From positions 3,386,501 to 3,450,500 of the forward strand of contig NC_092265.1 of NCBI RefSeq assembly GCF_036320965.1: a DNA stretch of 64,000 nucleotides, written 5' to 3'. The position numbers and the translations under genes are program-made. The notes under the pieces are model-generated. The model worked only from the letters and a program-made list of their open reading frames with translations. It had not been told where the DNA came from and ran no database searches. Source of the DNA: Panulirus ornatus. Taxonomy: Eukaryota > Arthropoda > Malacostraca > Decapoda > Palinuridae. This document shows, piece by piece, positions 1 to 56,324 of the stretch (its first letter is position 1; each line of letters opens with the position of its first letter).

Positions 1-145
1 ACAGGTATGTATAGTTGCGTGTGTGGATGTGTATGTATATGCATGTGTATGTGGGAGGATTGGGCCATTCTTTCGTCTGTTTCCTTGCGCTACCTCGCTA
101 ATGCAGGAGACAGCGACAGAGCAAAATAAATAAATAAATAAAAAT
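1..145 (+). repeat. RTE-like LINE 3' tail
   Basis: The segment carries the family 3' signature: alternating tatg/gtgt sequence, GGGCCATTCTTTCGTCTG, a GCTACCTCGCTAATGC block, then GACAGCGACAGAGCAAAATAAATAAA. The end consists of short tandem TAAA units, as is common for RTE-clade elements. It forms an inverted pair with the next copy. Confidence 0.8.
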
Positions 146-149
146 ATAT

Positions 150-378
150 ATTTTTTTATTTTATTTTGCTTTGTCGCTGTCTCCCGCGTTTGCGAGGTAG
201 CGCAAGGAAACAGACGAAAGAAATGGCCCAACCCACCCCCATACACATATATATACATATACGTCCACACACGCAAATATACATACCCATACATCTCAAT
301 GTACACATATATATACACACACAGACACATACATATATACACATGCACACAATTCACACTGTCTGCCTTTATTCATAT
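150..378 (-). repeat. RTE-like LINE 3' tail, inverted
   Basis: The same tail as the previous entry in reverse: TTTATTTTGCTTTGTCGCTG, the GCGAGGTAGCGCAAGGAAAC block, and a CA/TA-rich microsatellite-like stretch ending near TGCCTTTATTCAT. Any open frames here are repeat artefacts. Confidence 0.8.
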
Positions 379-385
379 ATATATT

Positions 386-570
386 TTTTTTTTTCATACT
401 ATTCGCTATTTCCCGCGATAGCGAGGTATCGTTAAGAACAGAGGACTGGGCCTTTGAGGGAATATCCTCACCTGGACCTCTTCTCTGTTCCTTCTTTTGG
501 AAAAAAAAAAACGAGAGGGGAGGATTTCCAGCCCCCGCTCCCTTCCCTTTTAGTCGCCTTCTACAACACG
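386..570 (-). repeat. SINE-like dispersed repeat, copy 1
   Basis: In reverse it contains the family blocks: a T-run and CATACTATTCGC, GAGGTATCGTTAAGAACAG, GGACTGGGCC, CTCTTCTCTGTTCC, GAGGGGAGGATTTCCAGCCC and TTTTAGTCGCCTTCTAC. The same block order recurs at least seven more times in the window. No RNA polymerase III box was identified. Confidence 0.75.
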
Positions 571-593
571 CACAAATATTTAGACATCCAAGC

Positions 594-597
<4 letters not shown>
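571..597. repeat. 27-bp direct repeat, left copy
   Basis: These 27 bases (starting CACAAATATTTAGACATC) are identical to 1152-1178. The two copies bracket an AT microsatellite, a truncated SINE-like repeat and a LINE fragment. Confidence 0.8.

Positions 598-681
<84 letters not shown>
597..681. repeat. (AT)n microsatellite
   Basis: An uninterrupted AT dinucleotide run of about 84 bases lies between two SINE-like fragments. Confidence 0.98.
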
Positions 682-682
<1 letters not shown>

Positions 683-774
683 CTTTTCTTTTAAACTATT
701 TGCCATTTCCTGCGTTAGCGAGGTAGCGTTAAGAACAGAGGACTGGGCCTTTTTTGGAATATCCTCACCTGGCC
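682..774 (-). repeat. SINE-like dispersed repeat, copy 2 (truncated)
   Basis: A partial copy in reverse, with TTTCTTTTCTTTTAAACTAT, GCGTTAGCGAGGTAGCG and GAACAGAGGACTGGGCC. It is fused directly to LINE sequence at about 775. Confidence 0.7.
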
Positions 775-1043
775 CGTGTACGTGTAGGAAGAGAGGAAAG
801 TGATTGGTTCTCAGTGAATGTAGGTTTGCGGCAGGGGTGTGTGATGTCTCATGGTTGTTTAATTTGTTTATGGATGGGGTTGTTAGGGAGGTGAATGCAA
901 GAGTTTTGGAAAGAGGGGCAAGCATGCAGTCTGTTGTGGATGAGAGAGCTTGGGAAGTGAGTCAGTTGTTGTTCGCTGATGATACAGCGATGGTGGCTGA
1001 TTCATGTGAGAAACTGCAGAAGCTGGTGACTGAGTTTGGTAAA
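775..1043 (+). pseudogene. RTE-like LINE reverse transcriptase fragment
   Basis: The segment matches the RT middle region of the better copy at 3915-4180, including the sequence for RQGCVMS, LFMDGVVREVNA and LLFADDTA. A one-base loss after ATGTCTC shifts the frame. It is truncated at both ends. Confidence 0.85.
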
Positions 1044-1690
1044 ATGTACATCCTTGTACATTCCTGAACTGTTCTACCTTCTTCAACTTAGTTTCATGGA
1101 TAGCAACAACGCACAGCCTCTTCTCTCCATTCTTCCCAACTTGATTTCACCCACAAATATTTAGACATCCAAGCCTGAGCCTTCAAGGACACATCTTAAC
1201 CTGGACATTCTTCTGTTCATTTTTGGAAAGTGATGATACCAAAGGGGAATGTTTCTAGCTTTCTGTACCCATCCATTAGTTGCTACCTAAGACATGCAGG
1301 AGAAACTTGGGTATAATTTTTACTCCATGAATCCCAAGGGAAAGTGGGTGATAACTCCCTACATATCTAAAATGATTATATCTGCTCAAAATTATCATTT
1401 AATCCATTAACAATCCATACTATAAGAAGCACTACAGTAGCGCCATGGATGGTGCACGCAAACCACACAACTTAAAAGACACATAAATTACCATAACTAT
1501 CAAACTGTTCATTTCAGCAGCCCATCCATACCTTCCATTCATACAAACATAAAGAATGTCTAATGAAAAATCTTATCTTCTATCAAAATGTCAAAAATGA
1601 CTGCAAACAATATCATATATGAAAACTTAAAAATTCATCTCAGTATCTACATTTGGAGAATTTACAACCAAAAAATAAATGCTCCCATAC
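1044..1690. other. Unique-looking sequence downstream of Pfk exon 13
   Basis: AT-rich and without a recognisable exon. It contains the right copy of the 27-bp repeat (1152-1178) followed by a stretch to about 1310 that may be degenerate repeat. Confidence 0.5.
1152..1178. repeat. 27-bp direct repeat, right copy
   Basis: Identical to 571-597. It may be the original host sequence, with the left copy created by an insertion or template switch. Confidence 0.8.
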
Positions 1691-44711
<43,021 letters not shown>

Positions 44712-44736
44712 TTTCACTAGTTTCTGCTAACTTCCA

Positions 44737-45305
44737 CTGGGATGTCAAAAAGGAGGAAAAAAGAGAGCAAGAGAGGGAGGGGGAAGGAGGCTGAAAATAA
44801 TGCAAATCATAAAAGTGATAACTGATGCAAAATGTGTCAAAATTACTTCTGCAACACAGTACTTTATGCAGTTGGTTTTGAAAATAATGAAGTATTAGCA
44901 AACTTAATAAAAACATATAAAATATGGTATGGATTCAAAAGCTATGCAACCAATTCAAACATTTACTAAAGCAAATATAATGAAACTACAGTGTTTTGGT
45001 CTGCATTGCTGGAAGAAAATAATTCAGCCTCATAAAATTTGTCCATACAAATGTACTTTCAAAACTAAATCTCTCTTGCTCCTATAACTTAAATGTAATC
45101 AGGTTAGCAGATACTAGTATATAATATCAGAATACATATTCAGTCTCCATAGTTGGAGATTACAAAGAATTCCTTGATTATATTCAGTATTTTATGATTA
45201 ACATCACTTGCCTTTAAAAGGTTATGAACATTTTCCAAAAGTACATTAATATATCCTAAGGGAATTAGCCAAAGTTCCTAGTATCTGGATCAAGAACATT
45301 TCCCA
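44737..45305. other. Pfk 5' intron, acceptor side
   Basis: The splice acceptor and pyrimidine tract lie at 44737-44792. The rest is AT-rich without motifs. Confidence 0.55.
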
Positions 45306-45309
45306 CACA

Positions 45310-47580
45310 CGACACAATCATGCAGTCTCATATTCCTGACAGCTGTGACCACTCTCCTAATATTCTGGATTTGTTTTTCACCTCTAGTCCATCCCACTAT
45401 AAATACACAATATCACTCCCTCTTGGTTCATCTGATCACACTCAAAGATGTATCTATTGGAACAGCACCTACTCCTCCAGCAGCATCTTCTAAATGTAGA
45501 TACTGGCACTTTAATAAAGTTGACTGGAATAACTTATGTAACTTCATTTCTGATTTTCCTTGGGTAAATTACTGTCTCATAAATGTTGATGCTTCTGTTT
45601 CCAACATATGCATAGCAGAGGTTATTCTTGCAGGAATGGAAGCATTTATCTACTGTTCTGAGGACATTCAGGCAAGGGATCGGGCATATCGAGCTTGGAA
45701 AAACTCTCCTTCCTCTGCCTCCCATTCAGCTTTTATCTCTGCCCATAATCACTGCAAGCAAGTTATCTGTGAGGCGATGAGTTCCTTTATTCAAAGGAAG
45801 TGCAATAACCTCTCCTCGTCATCCACTGATAGGTCTATCTGGTCTTTATCTAAGGGCATCTCTAACAACTTCTGTTGCTACTCACTACACTTTCCTTCAC
45901 TTTTCCACTCTGAAGGTACTGTAGCTGTCTCTTCTACAGACAAAGCAAGTCTCTTTGGTTCCTGTTCTCCTCTAACTCCACCTTGGATGACTCTTAACAT
46001 TCCTTCATCCCTGATGCTCCTCTCACTTAATCCTATGCCCAGTGGTTCCTGTTCTCCTCTAGCTCCACCTTGGATGATTCTTAACATTCCTTCATCCCCT
46101 GATGCTCCTCTCACTAATCCTATGCCCAACCCTGTAATCTCTATTTGGACTGTCCAAAAAGCTCTTCTTTATCTGGAAACAAGCAAGGCTTATGAACCTG
46201 ATGACATCCATCCCCATGTACTGAAAGAGTGTGCCTCTGAACTTTTCCTTCTCCTTGGAAGCATGAACTGATACATCCTATCCCTAAAAAAAGGGTAACC
46301 GTTCTGACCCTCCAACTATCATCCTATTGCTTTGACATCTATATTTCCAAAGTCTCTGAATCCCTCCTCAACTCCAATATCCTTAAACATCTCGAAAATC
46401 ACAGTCTTCTCTCTGATCACCAGTAAGGCTTCTGTAAGGCGAGATCCTCTGGTGATATCCTTTCCTATCTTACTAATGTCAGGCCATCATCTTTGAAAGA
46501 TTTTCAGGAGTCATGTGTAGTTGCCCTTCATGTATCTAAGGCTTTTAACAGTGTGGTGTCAGGGCCTCATCTCTAAGCTCCCCTCCCTCAATTTGATCCT
46601 TCATATCTAGCTTCCTCTTTGGCCAATCTATTTCTGTGGTTCTTGATGGATAAGCCTCCCACTTTTCTCCATCAACAGTGGTGTCCATCAAGGTTCTGTC
46701 CTGTCCCCTACATTCATTCTCCTTTTTTTTCAATGATTTCCTCTCCTCCACAAATAATCCAATGCACTCATACTCTGACAACTCAACACTGCATTTATCC
46801 ACATCCTTCAGTTCTGCTTCCTCTTCTCTTACTTGATCTGCATCTCGTCTTGACACAGCATCCTCAATAAACTCAGACTTGGACAAGATATCTCAGTGGG
46901 GTACACAGAACCTTATTAAGTTTAACGCATCCAGACCCAGTTTCAACTCATCTATCGAAAACTCACAACTCTCATCTCTCCTTTGATGGTTCTGTAATTC
47001 CACTTCTTGATTCAATGAACATACTTGGCATTGCTGTAACATCCACTCTTTCTTGGAAACCATATACCAGAGGAATAACTAAGTCTGCCCTTAAAAATCT
47101 GGTTGTCCCACTTAGATGTCAACCATTTTCAACAGTTGTTCCATCAATACAAGGGACTGATTCGTCCTTGTAAGGAGTACTGCTCTTACAGTTTGGGGTA
47201 GTTCTAGCTCTGCATCCTTACTTGACAGAGTCAAAAGCAATCCAACACATAAAATGTCCCAGGGTAACTTCCAAACTTGACCTCCTTGCCCTACATCGTG
47301 ATGTTGGTTCACTTTCCCTCCTCTATATGTTTTTACTCCTGAGAGCTGGCTGCTCGTGTACCCACACCACTAGCTAGACCATGCAATACTCAGCAAGCTG
47401 CTGCATCACATGATTATTGTGTGGCCAACAGTAACTCAAGGGTGGGCCATTTTGATACCTGCTTCTTTCCCTACAGGTTGAAGATCTGGAACTCTCTACC
47501 CACTCATGTCTTTCCCAGTAACTATGACCTAGCACATTTCAAAAGACATGTTTTCCACTTTCTCAAAAATTCTTAAATAC
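45310..47580 (+). mobile_element. Jockey-like LINE, 5'-truncated pseudogene
   Basis: The longest open stretch (45345-46271) starts in the end of the endonuclease region (NILDLFF-like and LGSSDH-like segments). It continues with YWHFNKVDWNNLCNFISDFP, AEVILAGMEAFI and SIWSLSKGISNNFC. The later frames hold the RT part, with KAYEPDDIHPHVLK and a degraded NYHPIALTS and VALHVSKAF region. The C-terminal part ends with FKRHVFHFLKNS-like sequence near 47575. This order is that of Jockey-type ORF2. A proline/serine segment at about 45950-46120 contains an internal duplication. Multiple frameshifts make it inactive. It lies in the long 5' intron of Pfk, antisense to it. Confidence 0.88.
45958..46120. 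repeat. Tandem duplication within Jockey-like ORF
   Basis: GGTTCCTGTTCTCCTCTAAC through CTTCATCCC...CTCACT is repeated about 86 bases later (second copy from about 46044) with few changes. The reading frame is retained because of small offsets. Confidence 0.8.
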
Positions 47581-48285
47581 TTCCCTTGTCTTTTCTTTTT
47601 CCCATTTCATAATTCTCCTCTTCTCTATCATTAATTCTCAGGGAACTTATGCCATACTTGTATGGTTTATGATGTTGGAATTCAGGCATGCTTATGCAGG
47701 CTGCCTCTTCACACCCTCATCTGAATTGGAAGTGAAACTCTTAACAGTATGCAAGGTGCTTTATGTCACACACAGATATAATTAGCACAGCAGTAAAAAA
47801 TCCTGGAGCATCAACTATCCATATAACACAAATGGGGTTTCATGGCTGACAGTGTTGAGACTATAGCCATATCTGTACAGGTTGTTTTTTCCCATCATCA
47901 CAAACTGGAAGGTGCACTTTATCTGTATGGAGACACTGTACATCACAAGCTACTATAATTAGCACCACGAAAGAATGCTAGACTGTTAATTGCAATTAAG
48001 GAAAGGGGAGGCCCTCACACAGTATGCCAAATCTAAATGACTGTACAGCAGCAAATACATCTAACTGACAAAATATATTCAACTTTTCTTGATATATCCT
48101 AGTAACTGAAAATTTTAAAATATTCTTTTTTGATTTCTTGATAAACCTCCATCCTTAGGAATCATCTAAATTTTCTCTGCTTCATTATTAAGGGTTAAAG
48201 GGTTGAATAACAAAATACAGGTATCACATGACATTCTAATCCTACTCCAATTAAAGTTTACAACAGTCTTGAGCTTAAATAATTG
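47581..48285. other. Probable Jockey 3' UTR and unknown sequence
   Basis: Two diverged copies of a block (TGAATTGGAAGTGAAACTCT/ACAAACTGGAAGGTGCACTT; ATAATTAGCACAGC/ATAATTAGCACCACG) lie about 170 bases apart. They may belong to the 3' UTR of the Jockey-like element. Confidence 0.4.
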
Positions 48286-48289
48286 ATAT

Positions 48290-48776
48290 AGAAAAAAGCG
48301 TGGTAATAAAAAGAGTGTGGCTGAGAGAGCAGAAAAGGGGGCATTGAAATGGTTTGGACATATGCATATGGAACAAATGAATGAGGAAAGGTTGACAAGG
48401 AGGATTCATGCGTCAGAGGTGGAAGGAACAAGCAGGAGACTAAAGTGGAGGTGGAATGGTTTTGTGAAAAAAATTTTGAGCATTCAGGGTCTGAACATGC
48501 AAGAGGGTGAGAGGTGTGCAAGGAATAAGAATGAATTGAAACGTGGTATACTGGGGTCAACATGCTGTCAATGGACTGGAATAGGGTATGTGAAATGTCT
48601 GGGGTAAACCATGGAAAAGCTTGTGGGGCCTATATGTGGAAAGGGAGCTTTGGTTTTGGTGCATTACACATGACAGCTAGAGACTGACTGCGAGCGAATG
48701 TGGCCTTTTTGTATGTTTTACTGCACTACCTTGCTGATGTAGGGTGTGGTGATGCCATTTCTTGTTGAGCGCGCGC

Positions 48777-48833
<57 letters not shown>

Positions 48834-49045
48834 GGGGGGGGGGTGCCAGGAATGGATGAAGGCAAGCAAGTATGAATATGTACATGTGAGTATATGTATG
48901 TGTCTGAGTATGTGTGTATATGATGATATGTATATGTAGGTGTATGTATATTGGTGTGTATAGGAGTTTATGGGTCTTTCTTCATCTGTTTCCTGATGCT
49001 ACCTCTCTGATGCCGGAAACGGCAATCAAGTATAATGAAAATAGT
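48290..49045 (+). mobile_element. RTE-like LINE 3' end
   Basis: It contains sequence for GNKKSVAERAE, LKWFGHMHMEQM and ERLTRRIHASEVEG, the 3' UTR block GGTAAACCATGG and GACAGCTAGAGACTGA, and the tail CTGTTTCCTGATGCTACC with GGAAACGGCAATCAAG. A GT microsatellite and G-run have expanded inside the 3' UTR. Confidence 0.87.
48770..48844. repeat. (GC)/(GT)n microsatellite with G run
   Basis: GCGCGCGA, then about 27 GT units and 13 G. It lies inside the LINE 3' UTR where other copies have only a short TATG/GTGT region. Confidence 0.95.
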
Positions 49046-50415
49046 AATATCTCTAAACCAATTCACCATTATTCCTCTATTTCCCTTAATAAAGTCATCT
49101 GTATCATCGTATACATCACACCTCACTTCTTTAACTTCACTCAAAAAATCCCACATTCTCACACCTTCATCTTGCACAAACTTCGTTTATCCCAATCATG
49201 CTGCATTAAAATACTCACAACCTCCATCCTCCTATAGTCATCATCTACAGCTTTCATATTCTATTCACACATTCACACACATGAAAGAACGTTATTTACT
49301 GTACGTGAATGCATGCAAACCACTTTCACTTAATGAAAAATGCAACTTTTTGAGGTGATAATATAAAAATAACAATTTCAATGGCCTCCCCAGACAGGTG
49401 CACATCAATATTCTTTAGTAAAATTTGAAAATAGTGATAAAAGCAAAGGCTTTGTTTAGCCAAACGTGTGATATGACTGATGTGGTTAATGTAACTGGTA
49501 GACAATTCATCGAATCCTTCATATACATATCTCCATTCTCTCATAGAGTTTACATAGATATCATTATGAGTTGCTTAGCCGAAATGTGACAAGACTGAAG
49601 TGAGATGCAGTGTCAGTGAGTGGGTGGATAAAAGGTATAAGAAATGAATACATGGCAACTATACTAAAATGCATGGCATTAGTAATGATAGCAAATTATG
49701 GAAATACAACTGAAGAGGCAATATATTACTGAGCTATGTCATCTAAAAATTATTTCCTACAAGCTTATCACCAGTTTGAGTAATAATATGTACATGATAA
49801 GTACTACTGAGTAAACAGCAAAATGATACCATTTACTAACAAAAGTTTCTTGTAATATTTACAATGTAGCTCAGAATATGAATCTCTTCATACCTTAATC
49901 AATTCAACAAGTATTTATAAAAGCAATACAATCAATGGATGATACTGCAGTCTCAGGTATATATATGATTAACACTGTTAACTATGATAAACACAAAGAC
50001 AAATGGAAACCTATGGAAGCCTGAACCCAAAATCAAATTAATGCATACACAGGCCATCCATTTTATTATCAAATTTGGATGATCTCCAAAATATCTCAAT
50101 TTTTTCGAAGAAAATAAGTACTGTTAAAAACAACTTTACAAAGGTCAATTATAAATGCCAGCAGCCAAATCAAACTATTTTGCTTCCCATTATATAAATA
50201 ACTGTACTGGATTTTCTTGACAAATATTCAACAGAATACTTTTCAGACTGTAATCAGAACACCAAACTCATCTCGAATAAAAAGGGAATATCACAACTTG
50301 GATTCAGTCAAACTTTAAGGGATTATTTGAAGAGGTAAATCTCCTGCATATGTCATTTGTGCATAATTAGTGGAAAGTAAACTGCAATGGATAATGATCT
50401 CTATCTAATCAATCT
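49046..50415. other. Pfk 5' intron sequence
   Basis: 49060-49260 has a pyrimidine-rich plus strand that could be degraded inverted LINE sequence; I cannot assign it. The rest is AT-rich. Confidence 0.4.
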
Positions 50416-50419
50416 ATAT

Positions 50420-50720
50420 CCCTAACATCCATTCTTTCCAGGAACTCTCATCAAGGTGGTGGCCATGGAATATGAGTCTCCAATTATCTCTGTCCTTACA
50501 TGTCTCTCTCACATACACCATTCTAAGGTTTCATCAACAATTTCTCTCCCTCCAGTATTCTTCTGCTCTATTTCCCCATGTTACAGATGGTCTTCTTCCC
50601 ACATCCACCCCTTTAATCATACTATCATGCACTCTAATTGTAATCTCATCCTGCATTCTTTCAACATGCCCAAATCACCTCAAAATATTAACTTTCCCAT
50701 TATCAAACAAATAGTAATAA
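50420..50720 (-). pseudogene. Second RTE-like LINE family, C-terminal fragment
   Basis: The reverse strand reads approximately FGHVERMQDEITIRVHDSM, GRRPSVTWGN and EEYWRERN, then GHHLDE. This is the terminal block of RTE-like ORFs but clearly differs from the dominant family here (SGRPNWRWK), so it is a separate family. Confidence 0.7.
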
Positions 50721-53457
50721 TTCAGTATGTCATTACATAAATTCACAGGCTCTTATAGTCTGCAAGGAAACAACAAGGAATCACACATAATCAATAGCAC
50801 ACCAGTAATCCAGCCATGGATTATAAAATCAAAAAAGCGATAGATTTCCAAAGTTTTGAACTATACACAAATATTTCAGGTATTAATAAGTTACTTCTTT
50901 ACAAAAGTTACTAAATCACAAAGAAACATGAGTGGTCAAGACACTAGGACCACTCTATAAAAATGTTTTTGCACATTTCTAATTACTTATATTTTGGTTT
51001 AGTTTAAATAAAAAATTTTGCTTTACACAAGCTACATGAGGAGAAACCTCTGGATACTAGTAGACAATGGCATAGAGCAATATCATTACATCACTCTGGA
51101 TATGCTGAAAAATCAAAGAACCTAAGCATGTACTTCATCCATATATTAGAAAGTCTATGAGACCAAGACACTGTTGTTTCATTAACCTTTACACAACTTA
51201 CTTCGTTTCAGAATATCATTTCCCAAAAATTAATCAAAACAAATTAAGTTATGATAGTAAAGCAGCATAAAAACCAAATCATTAGAAGCTGGTAATGCTT
51301 GGCAATGTAAAGTAACTGTTAATGCATACATAAAACAAGCACATTCATGCTTTATAATGGACACACATCATATTCTTATTTTACTAACCTAAAATGTTCA
51401 ACATTCCTTAAAGCATGAGAGGACAATGGTATCATTCACTTTCCTTATACCATTTTATTAGTAAATGTAGTAATTTTCCCTGCCTCTGAACAGTTGTTGC
51501 ACTCATGAGATGGCCATATTCAAAAAGGATAATTACTTAAAAAATGAGACCAAACCAGTAAATGTTATTTGCAGAACTCAGTTTCTTGCATCTTGGCTTG
51601 ATAAAATGCGTGGTTACCTAATAATCTCCAAAATATGGTAAAACAAAAAACCAACATTATCTATGGCACCCTAATACAAGTATTCCCAGCAACATTCTTC
51701 AGAGGCAATATTGGACAATATATTGGAACATCATGGATTCATCATTTCCCAAACACAACACCAAAAGTAAGGTTTTCGTAGATTCTGTATATTTTTCTGC
51801 TGGCATTTCACCCAGATCTATATCAAAGAGCCCCACATTTTCCGATATAATATTCACCATCAACACCTTATGTAATTCTGCAGGAAAAAATGTAATGCTC
51901 AAAGTCCAACTCTACAACTTTAATTCAATTTTCAAACACTACATTACCACTGCATATCAAAGCCAGATTCATTGTATAGTTACAATGGTAAACTGCTAGG
52001 TTAATAGTTACCATAAGTTAAACAAAACATACATGAAAAAAAAACTTGATACATTCTTTTTTAAGTTGAAGGCTCCAGTCACAGAAAAAATTCCACATCA
52101 AGGCCAGGCCTTAACTGAAATACAAAAAAGTGAATTAAACTGAAAAAGAAGAGACAAGGAAAGTATTCACGAATTTTGGAAGTGAAAAACTCATCTTTTA
52201 AAATGAGCCCGGTCAAAATTGTTGGCAGAGACATGATAGGGTAGTGAATTCAAAAGCTTCAAAGTGTAGTGAGAGAAAAGTTATCAAAACAGCACATCCC
52301 TGAGTTGCCAATGGCCACACTGTAATCAAATGATGCAGCAGTTTGCTGAGTACTGTGTGGTATAGCTAGCAGTGGGGGTACACATGCAACCAGTTCATGG
52401 GAGCAAAAACCAAAGCAACCTGCACTGGACCAACTTGCAGTATTTTGTTCAGTTTAACTTTTTTCTATCTCCCATCACCATACTGTTCATTTCTCAATAC
52501 GTGCAAGAACCTAATGTGAAAAGTCAATTAATCCAATAATAAAATGGCAATTGGAAAGTAAATGATTACCAAGAAAACTTCAGTCACAGCTAGTAAGGAA
52601 TGTATGGTGCTGTTTAGACGAATCCTGAAAGACTGGATGAAACAGAAATGCATGATAAACAATGCTTGCCACTTCAAACTAAAAGGCCATTTTCATTGTT
52701 ATCCTCTTAGAGGTGAGTTGTTAGCGTTATGAAAGAAAGTACTCAACAAAATTTCTGACTGTATGTCTAATCAAACTACAATGAATCACCTGTAAGTTGT
52801 TGCTGAGTTCCACAACTAAGGATGACTGAGGTGCTTGCTAGTGTCCTAGCCTGTACCCCTCCCCTTCATTCACCCTTCAGAGGTGACCTTGAATCAGTGG
52901 CACCAATAACAGGCAGGATGATGCAACTAATGGTTTTAACCCAAATCATGGCATCTGAGTCTCCTTCTTTACTTGATTATTTCTTAAGGTAGCGGGTTTA
53001 CAGCAATTTACATAACTTTCAGAATCTTACATGTCATTACTATGAACAGGTTCTCTGTCTGTCATGCTTTGACATTGATGTTTCGGACAAGTAGCTATAG
53101 TTTCTTACTTAATAATATAAGTTAATAAAGTAATCTATCTTGAGTTTCAGGATTCAATGTTCAGCTGCTTTACCTTGGCCTTCAATAGCTGAGTAACTTG
53201 ACCAAGCTTCTATAAAACATCTATCAGCCAAAATATCAACTGTCAACTCCAACCATACGAATCACATTGCCAAGCTACTATCAAAAGCAAAAAAAAAAAA
53301 AAAAAAATGTTACTTATTTAACTTAACAGAAACAAACAGGATCCAAAGACAATCCTATGTCCTGTCCATCCCAGCAGCATTAAAGTGATGGGTTCACTGA
53401 ACTAAAGCTGGAGTATACCTACATTTGATAAGGTGACCGCAAACCATACGACTTACC
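50721..53457. other. Pfk 5' intron sequence
   Basis: AT-rich and largely unique-looking. A 23-base A-run lies at about 53285-53308. No repeats or exons recognised. Minus-strand frame 51699-51902 is open but unrecognised. Confidence 0.45.
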
Positions 53458-53560
53458 TTCCTGGCGATAGCACAAGCCTCACTCACAGACCCGGCAGAAA
53501 GTGGTCAGGATGTCTATTTTTGATTTTGGCTGACTCTAGGCAAGCCATGTACCAATAAGC
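53458..53560 (-). other. Pfk: Probable 5' non-coding first exon of Pfk (5' limit unknown)
   Basis: Read on the minus strand, AGGAAG is followed by a near-perfect donor GTAAGT at 53457-53452. The next strong acceptor downstream on that strand is the pyrimidine tract and CAG just before the Pfk start codon at 44737. I infer a leader exon spliced over an intron of about 8.7 kb. The right limit is a guess. CCAAT motifs on the plus strand at about 53551 and 53584 and a TCAGTG initiator-like motif at about 53642-53647 could belong to the promoter, so the exon may extend to about 53640. A short upstream ORF would be present if it does. Confidence 0.5.
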
Positions 53561-54690
53561 TCCCAGGGAGCATCGTCTGCTCCACCAATCAGCTGATCTG
53601 ACCACAGTAGCCAACAAGCCGCGGGTTTTGAGTTCATTATACACTGATTATCAGTTATACTTACGTTTCTTATTCATCCTAAGTATGATGACACCCAGTG
53701 AATGAAGAAAGGAAGCTGCAGCTCCTATCTTCCACCTATCACCTCTGAGCTTAAAGGACACTGAAGGTGACCTTGTTGAACATACTCGAGAATACTCTGC
53801 GCATGACGTAACAAGATGCCGTGAACTTCCGTGAGAGTGAATGACAACTATAATATTAACTTACACCGATAGTATGATGTAAAATCAACATTGTAAATAA
53901 CATATATATAAATGATGTATCTGCCAACAAATATGACATTTATGCGGCAAAATAGATGCCATTTAGTGTTTTCCAAGTAAAACAGGATTATCGCACATAC
54001 ACACACAAACACACACACACACACATGCTTCTATGAAGCAACAGTTTCATCAGTTTTGTTTAAAAAATCACTCAAACAATTAATTAAAATCCTAAGCATC
54101 AGATCTCAGGTTACACTCAGGTTACAATGTCTCCATGTAACTGATATTGCCAAGTTGGTAGATAAATCCTTGGTATCCGGTGTCTCTAAGACAAAAATGA
54201 CTACCAAAGACATTGATTGTGCATTGATCACGTAATACATTTTATAAAGATCTTAAGTATTATATTCACTCTTTAAAAATATATAAGAATAAGAATAATT
54301 GAGATGGGATCCTTACAAGTTTCCCTGTAACCGAATAGCTGTACGGTTTTACTGCTATGGTAATATCAAATGCACATACTGTTGGTCTACTTGCATATAT
54401 CATAGTTATCACTGAACAATATCGTATTTTGAATTAAACAGGAAATCCAATCCATCGCATACAAATCATATGTACCACTGCCAGTCCCAAAGATTGTGTT
54501 CGACTGTGCGAGCGTCCGTCCGAACAAGTGCGTTTGAGGCAGCGTGTGTGTGTACATGCACAGAGCGCACACGTCTTAGTTACTCGACATGCATACGCAA
54601 TGATCTAATGCCTTGCCTATCCACACGACTGTGTATGGCTCTCCGTGAGAAATATACACACGTAAGAACTGCATTACTCACAGATGCACT
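53561..54690. other. Upstream of Pfk: presumed promoter region
   Basis: It contains CCAAT at 53584 and a short (CA)n at about 54000-54026. No other gene recognised. Confidence 0.45.
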
Positions 54691-55985
<1,295 letters not shown>

Positions 55986-55989
55986 ATTA

Positions 55990-56320
55990 ATTGACCAGAG
56001 GCCTAGGTTTACACTGTCCAGTTATACAAAGAGATGTTAGTAAAGCTTTCGACCAAGAATGGATGAGCGAGTCACAGTACAAACTGTTACAGTTAAACCT
56101 GCCAGAAATTACCAAGAGACTGCTATGGAATATACGTGGCCAACGCACCACAGAACCGTTTCCTGAAAAAAAAAAGCGAGGTTCCCAAGGCAGCGTCCTG
56201 TCAACAACGAGACATATACCCAGCACAGCCAAACATCCTCCCTCCAGTTAGGAACATGAGTATGGATATTTCTCACGCAGACGACGCCACTCATATAGTG
56301 ATCTAACACATCCCAAACAC
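55990..56320 (+). pseudogene. Jockey/R1-group LINE RT fragment
   Basis: The plus strand encodes RDVSKAFDQEW, YKLLQLNLPEITKRLL and RGSQGSVLS (family: GVPQGSVLSP), then, frameshifted, DDATHI (catalytic YADD region). The order matches the RT core of Jockey-like elements. It differs from the copy at 45310 in sequence. Confidence 0.8.
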
Positions 56321-56324
56321 AACC

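Noticed and set aside
296..925. 209-codon frame with long Tyr-Ile run
   Set aside because: It spans an AT microsatellite and reversed LINE and SINE-like repeats.
45345..46271. 308-codon open frame that could be read as a host gene
   Set aside because: Its motifs and the frames that follow are those of a Jockey-like LINE ORF2; it continues frameshifted through the RT region.
51699..51999. Overlapping open frames on both strands in the 5' intron
   Set aside because: No recognisable motif on either strand; likely chance openness.
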